Assembly (NCBI GenBank): GCA_028285585.1
Contig: JANQOU010000006.1
Location: forward strand, 248,001 to 312,000
Reading direction: 5' to 3'
DNA: 64,000 nt
DNA from: Acidimicrobiia bacterium
Lineage (GTDB): Bacteria > Actinomycetota > Acidimicrobiia > Spongiisociales > ZC4RG35
Below are positions 26,175 through 34,343 of this stretch, piece by piece. The notes under the pieces are model-generated. The model was not told where the DNA came from and made no database searches. It was given only the letters and a program-made list of their open reading frames with translations. A program made the position numbers and the translations under genes. Positions within the stretch are counted from its first letter, which is position 1, and every line of letters begins with the position of its first letter.

Positions 26175-27611
26175 TTGGCGCAGACCCAAACAGCACAGAC
26201 TCGAGCCCTTCTCGGAGGCGGCACCGGTGAGGACCGTGTCGCTGCCACACATTTCATGGTTGGTGCTGCTTTTCTCGTGTTGGGCGGGGCTTTGGCCCTT
26301 CTCTCCCTCATGTCGCTTCGCTTCGCCGACTTGATCCCGGTCAGCTACGGGCGTCTCGAGCCGATGGCGAACCTGACGCTCATGTTCGGGTTCGGAGTGG
26401 TGACATTGGTCGGTGGCATCTACTACGTCTTGCCACGCTTGACCGGGACCAGGTTGTGGAGCACCGATCTCGCAGGCTCCGGTTTGCTCGGCATCTCCGG
26501 GTTGGTCGTCGTCGGCTTGCTCCTGATCGGGTTTGGATTCGGCACCGGCCGCCAGCCTCTTGGGCTGCCGTGGTGGTTCCACGTCCCGATGATGCTGCTG
26601 CTGACCCTGCCGATGATCATCACCATCGGGACGATCGCCAACCGGGAGGAGCCGCGCAGCTTCGTCACCCTCTGGTTCGTGCTGGGCGGGGTGACCTGGC
26701 TCCCCCTGCTCTACCTCGCGTATCTCGCCGGTGACCTGCCCGGCTTGAGCAGCATCGCCGTCGAGTACTCCAACGTCTTCCTATCGGCCGGGTATGTGAC
26801 GATGTTCCTGCTCACCGTGGGATCCGGGCTCTTCTATTACACGTTGGTCAAGGAGCTCGACCTCTCCCTGGCCAGCAGACAGCTCGCCATGATCGGCTTC
26901 TGGTCTCTGGGCTTCGCCGCTGCATGGTGGGGCGCGGCTCAACTCATCTTCGGGCCGGCGCCGTCCTGGGTGTCCGGTGTCGCAGCAGCGCTCGGCCTCG
27001 CCTTCCCGATCGGAGCACTTGCCAACGCGGCCAACGCTTCATTGACACTCGAGGGCTCTTGGGGAGAGATCGGCGATCAACCCGCCGTGGGTGCGGGGAT
27101 GGCCGGCCTCTACCTCGCCGTGGCGGTGGGCCTGGCAGCGGCTCTGGCCGGCTTCCGCTCTGTGGCGGCGGTCACCTCGCTGACCTCCTTCTGGGAAGGC
27201 ATCGAATACTCGGCGATCGCCGGCCCCGGAGCACTGCTCGCCGCAGGCGTCAGCTTCGCTGCGCTCCCGCGGCTGGTGGGCCGGCAGCTGGCTTCGGTCC
27301 AGCGCGCCCGCTCCTTCATCCGGCTCACGGTCGTCGGATCCGTCGGGACTCTGATCTTCCTCGCCGCGGCCGGGATCCTGTCCGGGTATTCGTGGACCGG
27401 CGGATCCAACGCGGCGGCTTACATCGACGCAGCTGAGGGATGGGGTGCCGGGCTCGACAACACTTTCGACACGTTGCTGCTGATCGCCATTGGCTTCGGG
27501 TTCGTGACCTTCGCAGGCCAACTCGCATACGCCGCCACCATCTTCGGCACGGTCACCAGTGGCAAAGCAGCGACCCAAGAGGTGCTGGTGACGATCGAGG
27601 GTGAGGAATGA
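26175..27611 (+). CDS. CcoN-like heme-copper oxidase homologue lacking all heme and copper histidines
   Basis: 478 residues, twelve or so helices, aligning with cbb3 oxidase subunit I along much of its length: YGRLEPMANLTLMFGFG corresponds to the FGRLRPxH segment, FYYTLVKELDLSLASRQLAM to the helix VII loop, and ASLTLEGSW to the TLSGAW segment. Every metal ligand position is changed: the low-spin heme His is Ala65, the first copper His falls near Ala205, the HH pair is Ala255-Gln256, and the GHVH segment has no histidine. Only His26 and His136 occur in the whole protein. It cannot bind hemes in the canonical way. TTG start at 26175 with a GAGGAAG site. First gene of a three-gene operon. Confidence 0.88.
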   Translation: MAQTQTAQTRALLGGGTGEDRVAATHFMVGAAFLVLGGALALLSLMSLRFADLIPVSYGRLEPMANLTLMFGFGVVTLVGGIYYVLPRLTGTRLWSTDLAGSGLLGISGLVVVGLLLIGFGFGTGRQPLGLPWWFHVPMMLLLTLPMIITIGTIANREEPRSFVTLWFVLGGVTWLPLLYLAYLAGDLPGLSSIAVEYSNVFLSAGYVTMFLLTVGSGLFYYTLVKELDLSLASRQLAMIGFWSLGFAAAWWGAAQLIFGPAPSWVSGVAAALGLAFPIGALANAANASLTLEGSWGEIGDQPAVGAGMAGLYLAVAVGLAAALAGFRSVAAVTSLTSFWEGIEYSAIAGPGALLAAGVSFAALPRLVGRQLASVQRARSFIRLTVVGSVGTLIFLAAAGILSGYSWTGGSNAAAYIDAAEGWGAGLDNTFDTLLLIAIGFGFVTFAGQLAYAATIFGTVTSGKAATQEVLVTIEGEE

Positions 27612-28351
27612 GCCTGGAAGCCGCAGCCGCGGCCCTCGGCATTCCGGAAAGCCTGGTTCAGCGCTCAGCCGAAGCGCGGTCCGCCGAGACCGGAGCGAGC
27701 GTCGACGACATCATCGCCGGCTGGGCCGGTGACGCCCCCCCGCCTGTCGTTGCCACCACTGCGCCCGACCCGGCCACAGAAGCAGTTGAAGCCGAAACCG
27801 CTGTCGAGGAGACCACCCCCGAGGTCACAATCGAAGTCCCGGACACCGCGCCGGCAGAGCCGGTCGCGATAGCTGCCGAGCCCTACAAGCCTCCGATCCT
27901 GGTCGGAGCCAAAGACAACCCGATGATGATCCTCGCCGGGGTCATCGGCCTCTTCTTGATCGTGATGCTCGTCGGCCTGGTCGGTCCTTCAATCGCCTTC
28001 GAGGAACCGGGCACACGCAGCAGCGAGATCCCCTATTCGCAATCAGCTGTCGACGGGCAGCATGTCTACGGGTCGCTGGGCTGTGCAGCCTGTCACACGC
28101 AAGTGGTGCGGCCGGTGGTCGCAGATGTTGGGCTGGGTGCGGTGACTCTCAACGACACCAACCAGACGATCGGGACGAGGCGCTTCGGCCCCGATCTCTC
28201 CAACGTCGGTGCTCGGGTCTCCGGGACCCAAATGCAGGCCATAGTGGAAGGTCGTCTCGGCAACCATCCATCTCACAGTCTTTCCGAATCCGACATGAGT
28301 GACCTCGTCGCATACCTGTCACAGTCGGTGACCGCGGAGGCAAGCGGATGA
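27608..28351 (+). CDS. CcoO-like membrane-anchored monoheme cytochrome c
   Basis: 247 residues. Residues 10-41 are a helix module (GIPESLVQRSAEARSAE...) shared with two other proteins here, followed by an Ala/Glu/Pro-rich linker, one transmembrane helix (about 103-125) and a cytochrome c domain with CAACHTQVVRP. The continuation RRFGPDLSNVG resembles CcoO of cbb3 oxidases. Heme would face outside. It overlaps the CcoN-like gene by 4 bases, so the pair mimics ccoNO, but with a dead CcoN. Stop overlaps the next gene. Confidence 0.9.
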   Translation: MSLEAAAAALGIPESLVQRSAEARSAETGASVDDIIAGWAGDAPPPVVATTAPDPATEAVEAETAVEETTPEVTIEVPDTAPAEPVAIAAEPYKPPILVGAKDNPMMILAGVIGLFLIVMLVGLVGPSIAFEEPGTRSSEIPYSQSAVDGQHVYGSLGCAACHTQVVRPVVADVGLGAVTLNDTNQTIGTRRFGPDLSNVGARVSGTQMQAIVEGRLGNHPSHSLSESDMSDLVAYLSQSVTAEASG

Positions 28352-29328
28352 GCCTCGCAGGAGCGAGCGCGGCCCTTGGGATCCCCGAGTCGCTGGTCCA
28401 GAGGTCGGCCGAAGCGCGTGCCGCCGAAACCGGCCAGCCCGTGGACGAGATCATCGCCGCCTGGGCAGGAGGCGAGGTTGTAGCCACCCCGGCACCTGCC
28501 GTGGCTGAAGAGACGGCCCCCGAGCCGGAGGCGGCAGCGCCCGCACAAGACCCAGAACCGGAGCCGGTCGCCGCAGCTGTCGAGGCCGTCGAGCCGGTGG
28601 CCACCGGAGTCACCACCCGGGCGCCGGTGCCGGAGCAGGTGACGCCGGGAGAGGCTTCTCATCTGCCTGAGGTGATCACGGTGCCGACGGCGGGGATCAA
28701 GGAGAAGACCAACTTCGTGATCCCTCGCTGGCTCACCGCGGTGATGCTGACCATCCCACTATTCGCCCTGTTTGCCCTGGGTGGGGCCTCCACCGGCGTC
28801 TGCGGAGAGGCCACGGAGCTCCAGACCGACGTCGTGACCGGGCAGATCGTCAACTGTGACGGCTCCGAGTTCACTGGGTCGGAGATCGGCGGAGGCGGAA
28901 CCGATTACATCGCATTGGGCAGCGACATCTACGCAGGTGTGGCCGTGACCGGTGTCAACTGCGCCGGCTGCCACGGTGCCAACGGCCAGGGTGTTGGAAC
29001 CTTCCCTGCTCTTACCGGGGTGCTGACAACGTTTGGTGCCTGTGCCGATCACGACTCCTGGGTGTCACTCGGCTCGAGCGGCTGGCCGGAGGCGACCTAT
29101 GGCGATACCGCCAAACCAGTCAACCTAGGGATGCCCGGATTCGGGGGAACCCTCACCGACGAACAGATCGCGGCGGTGTCGGCCTTCGAGCGGGTCCGCT
29201 TCGGGGGACAGGACCTCGAGGCTGCCCTGGTCGACTGTGGCCTGGCCGAGCCTGAAGGCGAGCCGGCTGAAGACACCGAGAGTGGCAGCGAAAAGCCTAC
29301 TGAGGCCGTCGCCGGCGCCACCGGCTAG
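28348..29328 (+). CDS. Membrane-anchored monoheme cytochrome c
   Basis: 326 residues. The same N-terminal module at 10-41 (GIPESLVQRSAEARAAE...), a long acidic Ala/Pro-rich linker to about 100, one transmembrane helix near 129-150, then a cytochrome c domain with CAGCHGANGQG near residue 208 and the distal methionine probably in LGMPGFGG. It is CcoP-like in place but has only one heme. Acidic C-terminal tail. Last gene of the operon; the terminator is at 29725-29753. Confidence 0.88.
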   Translation: MSLAGASAALGIPESLVQRSAEARAAETGQPVDEIIAAWAGGEVVATPAPAVAEETAPEPEAAAPAQDPEPEPVAAAVEAVEPVATGVTTRAPVPEQVTPGEASHLPEVITVPTAGIKEKTNFVIPRWLTAVMLTIPLFALFALGGASTGVCGEATELQTDVVTGQIVNCDGSEFTGSEIGGGGTDYIALGSDIYAGVAVTGVNCAGCHGANGQGVGTFPALTGVLTTFGACADHDSWVSLGSSGWPEATYGDTAKPVNLGMPGFGGTLTDEQIAAVSAFERVRFGGQDLEAALVDCGLAEPEGEPAEDTESGSEKPTEAVAGATG

Positions 29329-29576
29329 AGCCGCCTCAAAGCCTTCCTCAGTGCTCTTCGCTCATCAATGATCCCTTCGGCGAAGACCTCGTCGCTCGGG
29401 CCGAGCAGCACCGGAATCCTCATCCCGTAGCTGCCCAAGAGCCGGTCGTCGCTGTCGACATCGATCTCCTCGACGATCGCGCCAACACGTCCTGCCTCAT
29501 CCATCACCAGCGGTCTTGCGTCGTCGCAGATGTGACACCCCGGCCGAGTCAGGAATCTCAGTCGCAAATGACTCAA
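29325..29576 (-). CDS. Glutaredoxin-like thiol protein
   Basis: About 83 residues with a thioredoxin-type fold: beta strand LRFLTRPGCHIC with the redox pair CHIC, then VEEIDVDSDDRLL and the cis-proline region GMRIPVLLG. Matches the small glutaredoxin-family proteins of actinobacteria. No ATG lies in the plausible region; I choose TTG 29576, with TTG 29567 as alternative. Its end overlaps the end of the convergent cytochrome c gene by 4 bases. Function in disulfide reduction is inferred. Confidence 0.75.
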   Translation of the reverse strand: MSHLRLRFLTRPGCHICDDARPLVMDEAGRVGAIVEEIDVDSDDRLLGSYGMRIPVLLGPSDEVFAEGIIDERRALRKALRRL

Positions 29577-29724
29577 GTGATCACTCTCAGTGGTCGATAA
29601 GCACTGTGCATGCAGGAAGGAGTCATTTCCGTTCCCCTCATGCCTAGGGCACGTTCGTCCAAGGTGTGAACGGATAGCCTCCCAGCCCGCCCCACGGTGA
29701 CGGAAACCTCCTTCGTGTAGTCGG

Positions 29725-29753
29725 GGCCCCCGCAAGGGGGCCTCGATCTTTTT
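29725..29753 (+). terminator. Rho-independent terminator of the CcoN-like/cytochrome operon
   Basis: GGCCCCC (29725-29731), loop GCAA, GGGGGCC (29736-29742), then TCGATCTTTTT. The T-run is on the plus strand, so it ends plus-strand transcription. The operon transcript would therefore run about 400 bases past its last gene, antisense to the glutaredoxin gene. Confidence 0.85.
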
Positions 29754-29791
29754 GGCTGGACACTCCCGGAACCGTCATACCATCGCCGACG

Positions 29792-29890
29792 ATGAGGCCT
29801 GCCACTGCCGTCGTGATCTTGATCCTGCTCGGGATCATCGCCATAGCCGGGGTCATCCAGCTCTGGCTCATCTACTCCCCGCCAGGGTGA
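29792..29890 (+). CDS. Small single-span membrane protein, 32 residues
   Basis: Reads MRPATAVVILILLGIIAIAG followed by VIQLWLIYSPPG, essentially one transmembrane helix. It has its own -10 box TACCAT (29778-29783) ending 8 bases before the ATG, the same leaderless layout as other genes here, and it follows a terminator. It overlaps the end of the convergent SAM-hydrolase gene by 23 bases. Function unknown; short proteins like this are easy to miss and easy to mispredict. Confidence 0.5.
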   Translation: MRPATAVVILILLGIIAIAGVIQLWLIYSPPG

Positions 29891-30710
29891 CCGCGACCCC
29901 CTCGCCCAAGCTGAGGTCCTCACTGGCCGATCCGCCTCGCACCGCCAGCGCGACCAGACCGGCCGAGTCGACATGCACCAGGGGCTCACCGTCAGTCACG
30001 TCCGAATACGACGTGACCCAGCGGACGGTGTGAAGGGTGGAACCCACCTTGACGGTCAGATACTGGCCATGGCTGATCCCGACCTGATCCAAGTCGTCCG
30101 GGGAGATGTTGGTTTGCACGTTGCCGAAGGTGTCGACCCACCAAGCCTCCCCAGTGACCGTCGACCCTTCCACATCTGCCAGCGGCAGGACCAGGGGGGT
30201 CACCTCCTCCCCAGGCACGACAGGCCCAAGGTCGCCGAGCGCCGCGTCACCGGAGGCCAGCAACGCTGCCGCCGGGGCAAACACGTCCCTCCCGTGAAAC
30301 GTCTCTCCAGGTGATGGGATCCTCGCCTCGGGGTTCTCGATGGAGACGATCTCGGTAGCTCCGCCAACCATCGCCACGGCGGGTGAGAGAAGCCCGTTGT
30401 CCGGGCCGACGAAGAAACCCCACGGCGTTTGGGCGGCGATTGCCTTGCGGTCGCTGCCGACACCGGGATCCACAACCGCCAGCATCACTCCCTCTGGCAG
30501 GTATTGGATGGCTCGTGTCATGGCGAGAGCGCCGGCGCGCAGGTTCCCTCTGGAAACCTCATGGTTGAGGTCGATGACCCGCGAGCCCGGAGCCAGCTTT
30601 GCCAAGACGCCGTGAACGACCCCGACGAACTCGTCGGAGCGTCCAAAGTCGGAGAGAAACGTGATCGGAAGAGACAACTGAGCACCGACGCTAGACGGCT
30701 CCGGTCCCAT
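29868..30710 (-). CDS. SAM hydrolase / SAM-dependent halogenase family protein
   Basis: 280 residues from ATG 30710 (MGPEPSSVGAQLSLPITFLSDFG). The N-terminal domain has TFLSDFGRSDEFVGVVHGV and AVVDPGVGSDRKAI, with the FFVGPDNGLL segment, all typical of the DUF62 family that hydrolyses S-adenosylmethionine to adenosine and methionine using a bound water or hydroxide. The halogenase-specific insert is not evident, so hydrolase is the better guess. Upstream codons to 30770 are open but not conserved-looking. Confidence 0.88.
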   Translation of the reverse strand: MGPEPSSVGAQLSLPITFLSDFGRSDEFVGVVHGVLAKLAPGSRVIDLNHEVSRGNLRAGALAMTRAIQYLPEGVMLAVVDPGVGSDRKAIAAQTPWGFFVGPDNGLLSPAVAMVGGATEIVSIENPEARIPSPGETFHGRDVFAPAAALLASGDAALGDLGPVVPGEEVTPLVLPLADVEGSTVTGEAWWVDTFGNVQTNISPDDLDQVGISHGQYLTVKVGSTLHTVRWVTSYSDVTDGEPLVHVDSAGLVALAVRGGSASEDLSLGEGVAVTLAGSR

Positions 30711-30739
30711 TCCAGAAGCCCCCCCTATATTGCGCCGGG

Positions 30740-31621
30740 ATGGGAGAGCAGAGTTACGAGGCGCAAGCACGAGAGATCGCAGCTTCAGACGTGGCGATGC
30801 TCATCGGGGGCCTCGACACCGGGAAGACGACAATCGCCCTGGAAGCTGTGCGAGTAGCACTCGACGAAGGGCGGACACCGGTGCTGGTTGACGCCGATGT
30901 CGGCAACTCCACGGTGGGCCCGCCGGCTTGCGTAGGGATGAAGGTCTTCCGGTCCAAAGCCGACCTGGCCACACTCGAGCAGCCGGACTCTCTTCACTTC
31001 GTCGGCACGGTGACCCCGTCCCGGCTCGTGCTTCAGCACGTGGTGGCCACAGCGGCCATGGTCGACCGGGCCAAAGAGCAGGGAGACCTCATCATCATCG
31101 ACACCACCGCTGTTGCCTCTGGGGTCGCCGGTGAAACCCTCAAATACCACAAGACAGAGCTGTGCCGGCCGGACAAGATCGTCGCCCTGCAACGCGGTGA
31201 GGAGATGGAGCCCGTAGTCGGGATGTTGCGGCGGTTCCTGGGGGCTGAAGTGGTAACCGCGCCCACCGACCCCGAGCTGACTCCGCTGTCGCCAGACGCC
31301 CGTGCCCGACGACGGCTCGAGGGCTTCGAGACAGCTCTCGCCGAGCCCTTGGAAAGGTGGAAAGTGCGACCGACGGTGTTTGCGCCAACCCTCCCGGTTG
31401 GGCTCAACCTGGAGCGTCTCGACGGTGTGCTGGTCGGGGTCCAAGACGCCAGTGGCGGCTGCCTCGGCCTCGGCGTGCTGAGCCATCAAGAGGGTGCCCT
31501 GCGGGTGACCACAAACGTCGGTGAGGGGATGACCGGGCTCCGACTCGGGTCAATGAAGCTCGACCTCGACACTTTCGAGTCGACAATCGTCAATCTCCGG
31601 GAGCTGATGTTCGGCATCTAA
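30740..31621 (+). CDS. Clp1/Grc3-type P-loop polynucleotide kinase-like protein
   Basis: 293 residues. Walker A GGLDTGKTT (23-31), then VDADVGNSTVGPP, FVGTVTPSR and a Walker B-like DLIIIDTTAVASG with LKYHKTELCRPD and IVALQRGEEME. These match the order of motifs in archaeal and eukaryotic Clp1/Grc3 RNA 5'-kinases, although the bacterial relatives are uncharacterised. It lacks an obvious C-terminal extension of Clp1. A -10 TATATT (30726-30731) ends 8 bases before the ATG. RNA 5'-phosphorylation is an inference. Confidence 0.78.
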   Translation: MGEQSYEAQAREIAASDVAMLIGGLDTGKTTIALEAVRVALDEGRTPVLVDADVGNSTVGPPACVGMKVFRSKADLATLEQPDSLHFVGTVTPSRLVLQHVVATAAMVDRAKEQGDLIIIDTTAVASGVAGETLKYHKTELCRPDKIVALQRGEEMEPVVGMLRRFLGAEVVTAPTDPELTPLSPDARARRRLEGFETALAEPLERWKVRPTVFAPTLPVGLNLERLDGVLVGVQDASGGCLGLGVLSHQEGALRVTTNVGEGMTGLRLGSMKLDLDTFESTIVNLRELMFGI

Positions 31622-31669
31622 GGCTGTCTCACAGTCAAGAAAATCGGCTCAACAGCCGATATCTCATGC

Positions 31670-32389
31670 ATGTCCGGGAAAAGACGTTGGCTGGCGATAG
31701 CCCTGGCCGCGACCGTGGCCACATTTGGAGTCGGCCTGTCCGCTGGTGCCGACAGTGCCTCCGAGGGCTCGTTCCTGGCCAAGATCAATGCCTCCCGCTC
31801 CGCCCAGGGATTGGGCCCTTTGAGCGTCGACGGCGGTCTGCGCTCCCACGCCCGGCATCACACCCAGGACATGATCGCCGCGGGCGAGATCTACCACTCG
31901 AGCTCCGGCGAGCTCCAAGCCGCCGCCGGGAGCGGATGGGAGAAGCTGGGCGAGAACGTGGGACGGGGAGGGACTGTCAACTCGCTCTACAGCGCATTCA
32001 TGGCCTCTTCGAGCCACCGAGCCAACATCCTCGGTGACTACAACAAAGTGGGCATTGGGACCGACACCTCAGAAGGCATCCTCTACGTGACGATGGTCTT
32101 CATGAAGAAGGGCGGGTCCCCCGAAACGACGACGACTACTACTACGACCACCACCGCGCCCACCACGACGACAACTGCTCCGGCACCGACCACCACCGAA
32201 GGCGGCACGGCGCCAACCACCACTCAGGCGGGCAACGACACCGAGCCATCATCCGGGAGCATCCCGGCGACCGCACCGGCTGACGCTCCGCCCACCACCA
32301 CAACATTGGTTGTCGGTCCCGACAAACCGGTCACACCCGGCCAATCTTGTGTCGAGGCCACCCGGTTCTGGTGGACTTGCCACGACTGA
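31670..32389 (+). CDS. Secreted CAP-domain (SCP/PR1-like) protein
   Basis: 239 residues. Signal peptide about 1-27 (KRRWLAIALAATVATFG ... ADSA). CAP domain about 30-146: FLAKINASRSAQGLGPL, HARHHTQDM, GENVGRGG, SSSHRANIL and VGIGTDTSEGILYVTMVF. A long Thr/Pro-rich low-complexity linker follows (about 150-225), typical of exported wall-associated proteins, with a short Cys-containing tail. Bacterial CAP proteins are secreted and poorly understood. Upstream, ATCGGCT/AGCCGAT forms a small hairpin before the start. Confidence 0.85.
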   Translation: MSGKRRWLAIALAATVATFGVGLSAGADSASEGSFLAKINASRSAQGLGPLSVDGGLRSHARHHTQDMIAAGEIYHSSSGELQAAAGSGWEKLGENVGRGGTVNSLYSAFMASSSHRANILGDYNKVGIGTDTSEGILYVTMVFMKKGGSPETTTTTTTTTTAPTTTTTAPAPTTTEGGTAPTTTQAGNDTEPSSGSIPATAPADAPPTTTTLVVGPDKPVTPGQSCVEATRFWWTCHD

Positions 32390-32533
32390 GCCTCACGTAG
32401 CCGGCTCCTGCAACTATCTACTTACTTTCGCTCTGCCTAATGGCCGGTTCTCGGTTAGTGAGCGTCGTGGCCAACGTCCTAGCCGATCTTGGGACTGTCG
32501 GGTCGGAATGGATGCCAGACTTAACCTGTTGGG

Positions 32534-33154
32534 ATGGTGTCAACCGAAGCCGCCGGTGACTGCTGCAACGGTGCCACTCAGACCTACCTAGACGAGTCGT
32601 ATCGTCGGGCGCCGCAGAATGGTGGGTTCTACCTGTTTGCGGCAGTGTCGCTTGAGGCTCAGCACGAAGAGAATGCCCGATCAGAACTTCGGAAAGCGCT
32701 GCCTGGGAAAATGGAGAGATTCCATTGGCATACCGACTCTGATCGACAACACAAACGAGCTCTAGAAGCGTTAACTCTGATAGCTGACTCCTTGGACATT
32801 GTTGTGTTCGCTCAAAGCGGCGTGCCTCCCGATAGGCAGGAGAGGAACAGACAACATGCCCTGTGGAACGTAGTGCCCACCTTGGCTGATCGGTGCGCTC
32901 ACAACTTGACCTTTGAGGGACGCGAGAAGAGCCAGGATCAGATCGACTCAAAGACCCTCAGCAGTATCTCTAAGAGCAATGCAGGTGGCCAGAGATTCAG
33001 CTATGGGTTCAGCCGGCCGCTGGACGAACCGCTTCTGTGGTTGCCCGACATGGTTTTGGGAGCCACCGGATTGATGCTCACTGACCGAACGAGCAAGTGG
33101 TGGGCGATGCTGACTGTAGAGCCAGAACTGATTGATGTATCTGCCAAGCTCTAG
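32534..33154 (+). CDS. Hypothetical protein, possibly DUF3800-like
   Basis: 206 residues, soluble. The start of the fold, TYLDESYRRAPQNGGFYLFAA, resembles the first strand of RNase H-fold DUF3800 proteins (an acidic residue after a YxDES motif), and LLWLPDMVLGA could be the last helix, but I cannot confirm it. Base composition is visibly lower in GC than the neighbours, suggesting recent transfer. A -10 TAACCT (32522-32527) ends 6 bases before the ATG. Confidence 0.6.
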   Translation: MVSTEAAGDCCNGATQTYLDESYRRAPQNGGFYLFAAVSLEAQHEENARSELRKALPGKMERFHWHTDSDRQHKRALEALTLIADSLDIVVFAQSGVPPDRQERNRQHALWNVVPTLADRCAHNLTFEGREKSQDQIDSKTLSSISKSNAGGQRFSYGFSRPLDEPLLWLPDMVLGATGLMLTDRTSKWWAMLTVEPELIDVSAKL

Positions 33155-33162
33155 AAAGGCGA

Positions 33163-33205
33163 AAGGTCCAGATCCCGTCATCCGGCGGGGGCCCTGGACC
33201 TTCTT
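33163..33205 (+). terminator. Hairpin after the DUF3800-like gene
   Basis: AAGGTCCAG (33163-33171) pairs with CTGGACCTT (33194-33202), with an inner CCCG/CGGG helix; followed only by CTTCC, so a weak intrinsic terminator. Confidence 0.5.
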
Positions 33206-33443
33206 CCGAACACACCGTGCCCGGCACTGCGAGTATATCGGACTTTTTCGCGCTGAGTGTGAGTTTTTTGCGACCGCGCCGACGCCGAGTTCACGGTCTA
33301 GTTGTTTGGCTGAGATACGGCAGCGTGTATTCGACATCAGATACACCGCGTAAACCACAGTGAAGTGATGTAGAAGACTTGAGGAAGATCGCCGCGGCAG
33401 TTGGGTGAGGGACAATCAATAGCCGTCTCCTACGCTGACGGGC
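33206..33443. other. Intergenic region, no gene seen
   Basis: About 240 bases of lower GC. The only recognisable element is the -10 box TACGCT (33431-33436) in front of the acetyltransferase at 33444. No ORF, tRNA or repeat identified. Confidence 0.5.
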
Positions 33444-34052
33444 GTGACACCCCGGATCGAGATCCGCCCGGCCAAGCCCACTCTCGAAGAGGGAAGGCTC
33501 TTTGCCCACTACATGAACGAGGCGTCAGACCAGCTGATGCAGACCATGTTCGGCCGCGGATATCCCGAGGTGATCGCCAAGACGTACCTGAGCACCGGTC
33601 ATGTCATGTCACACGAGACCGTGGTGTTCGTCGAGAGTGAGGGCAGCGTCATCGGCATGGGCTCGTGGTACGGATCGAATCAAGGCCTGGCTCCATCCGA
33701 TCGGGCGCTGATGGGAGCCGCCGGTATCCGACTCGTGAGGGCGGCCCCGTTCGCGATCATGGCGCGGCGTCTCTTCGAGTTCATGGACACGCTTCCCGAC
33801 GGGGACTTCTACCTCGCAGCCCTTGCCATCGACGACAACAAGCGGGGGCTTGGGATCGGATCACGCCTGTTCGACCAAGCGGAGAGCGAGGCAAGAGCAA
33901 GTGGGCACACCAGGCTGGTCCTGGACGTCGCTGTCGACAACAAGCGGGCTCGTCAGCTCTACGAGCGTCACGGCATGAGTGCGGAGGCGGAGTCGCCGGC
34001 GATCGCCTTCCTGCCCAACGAGCGTGTCTACCGGATGGTCAAACCACTCTGA
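33444..34052 (+). CDS. GNAT-family acetyltransferase
   Basis: 202 residues. The acetyl-CoA loop region is LAIDDNKRGLGIGSRLFDQAE (RGLGIGS), preceded by FYLAALAI and followed by LVLDVAVDNKRARQLYERHGM, the standard motif A and B of GNAT enzymes. The acceptor substrate is unknown. GTG 33444 start, leaderless-type -10 7 bases upstream. Confidence 0.85.
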   Translation: MTPRIEIRPAKPTLEEGRLFAHYMNEASDQLMQTMFGRGYPEVIAKTYLSTGHVMSHETVVFVESEGSVIGMGSWYGSNQGLAPSDRALMGAAGIRLVRAAPFAIMARRLFEFMDTLPDGDFYLAALAIDDNKRGLGIGSRLFDQAESEARASGHTRLVLDVAVDNKRARQLYERHGMSAEAESPAIAFLPNERVYRMVKPL

Positions 34053-34343
34053 CGCCGCCCAGGCCGACGAGGACCCGTCACCACGGCAAAACGCCCCAGT
34101 GACCCCTGGAGCCTCCTCCGCACTTCCCCGAACGGACGCTTCTCCAGATGACCTCTAGGGCGTTTGCGAGGGCGAATCTACGACAAAGCCAAGTCAGGAT
34201 CAATGACCCTGTCGCCAACTCAAACTATCGCCAACAAACGTCGAGTATCGCTGATACGGGGCCTTAGGGACTTCATCGCCCAGTTACCAACAGGAATCGG
34301 GGTTTTCCACAGGTTTTGTCCACACCGGTGTGTTCACAAGTTT
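34053..34343. promoter_or_regulatory. Intergenic region between convergent genes with DnaA-box-like sites
   Basis: 291 bases between convergent stops. It contains TTTTCCACA (34303-34311) and TTGTCCACA (34316-34324), the latter identical to the DnaA box preferred in high-GC actinobacteria, and a third, weaker site on the other strand (TTGTGAACA, 34338-34330). AAACGCCC (near 34088) and GGGCGTTT (near 34157) could pair. No gene or oriC partner genes are near, so a DnaA-titration site is a guess. Confidence 0.45.

Noticed and set aside
29573-29698. 41-codon minus-strand frame after AAGGAGG, overlapping the glutaredoxin start as TTGA
   Set aside because: Third-position base use is not like coding DNA here; the frame may support TTG 29576 as glutaredoxin start but is not called a gene.
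29640-29753. Small RNA gene ending at the terminator 29725-29753
   Set aside because: No match to tRNA, SRP RNA, tmRNA or RNase P features; the terminator is explained by the upstream operon.
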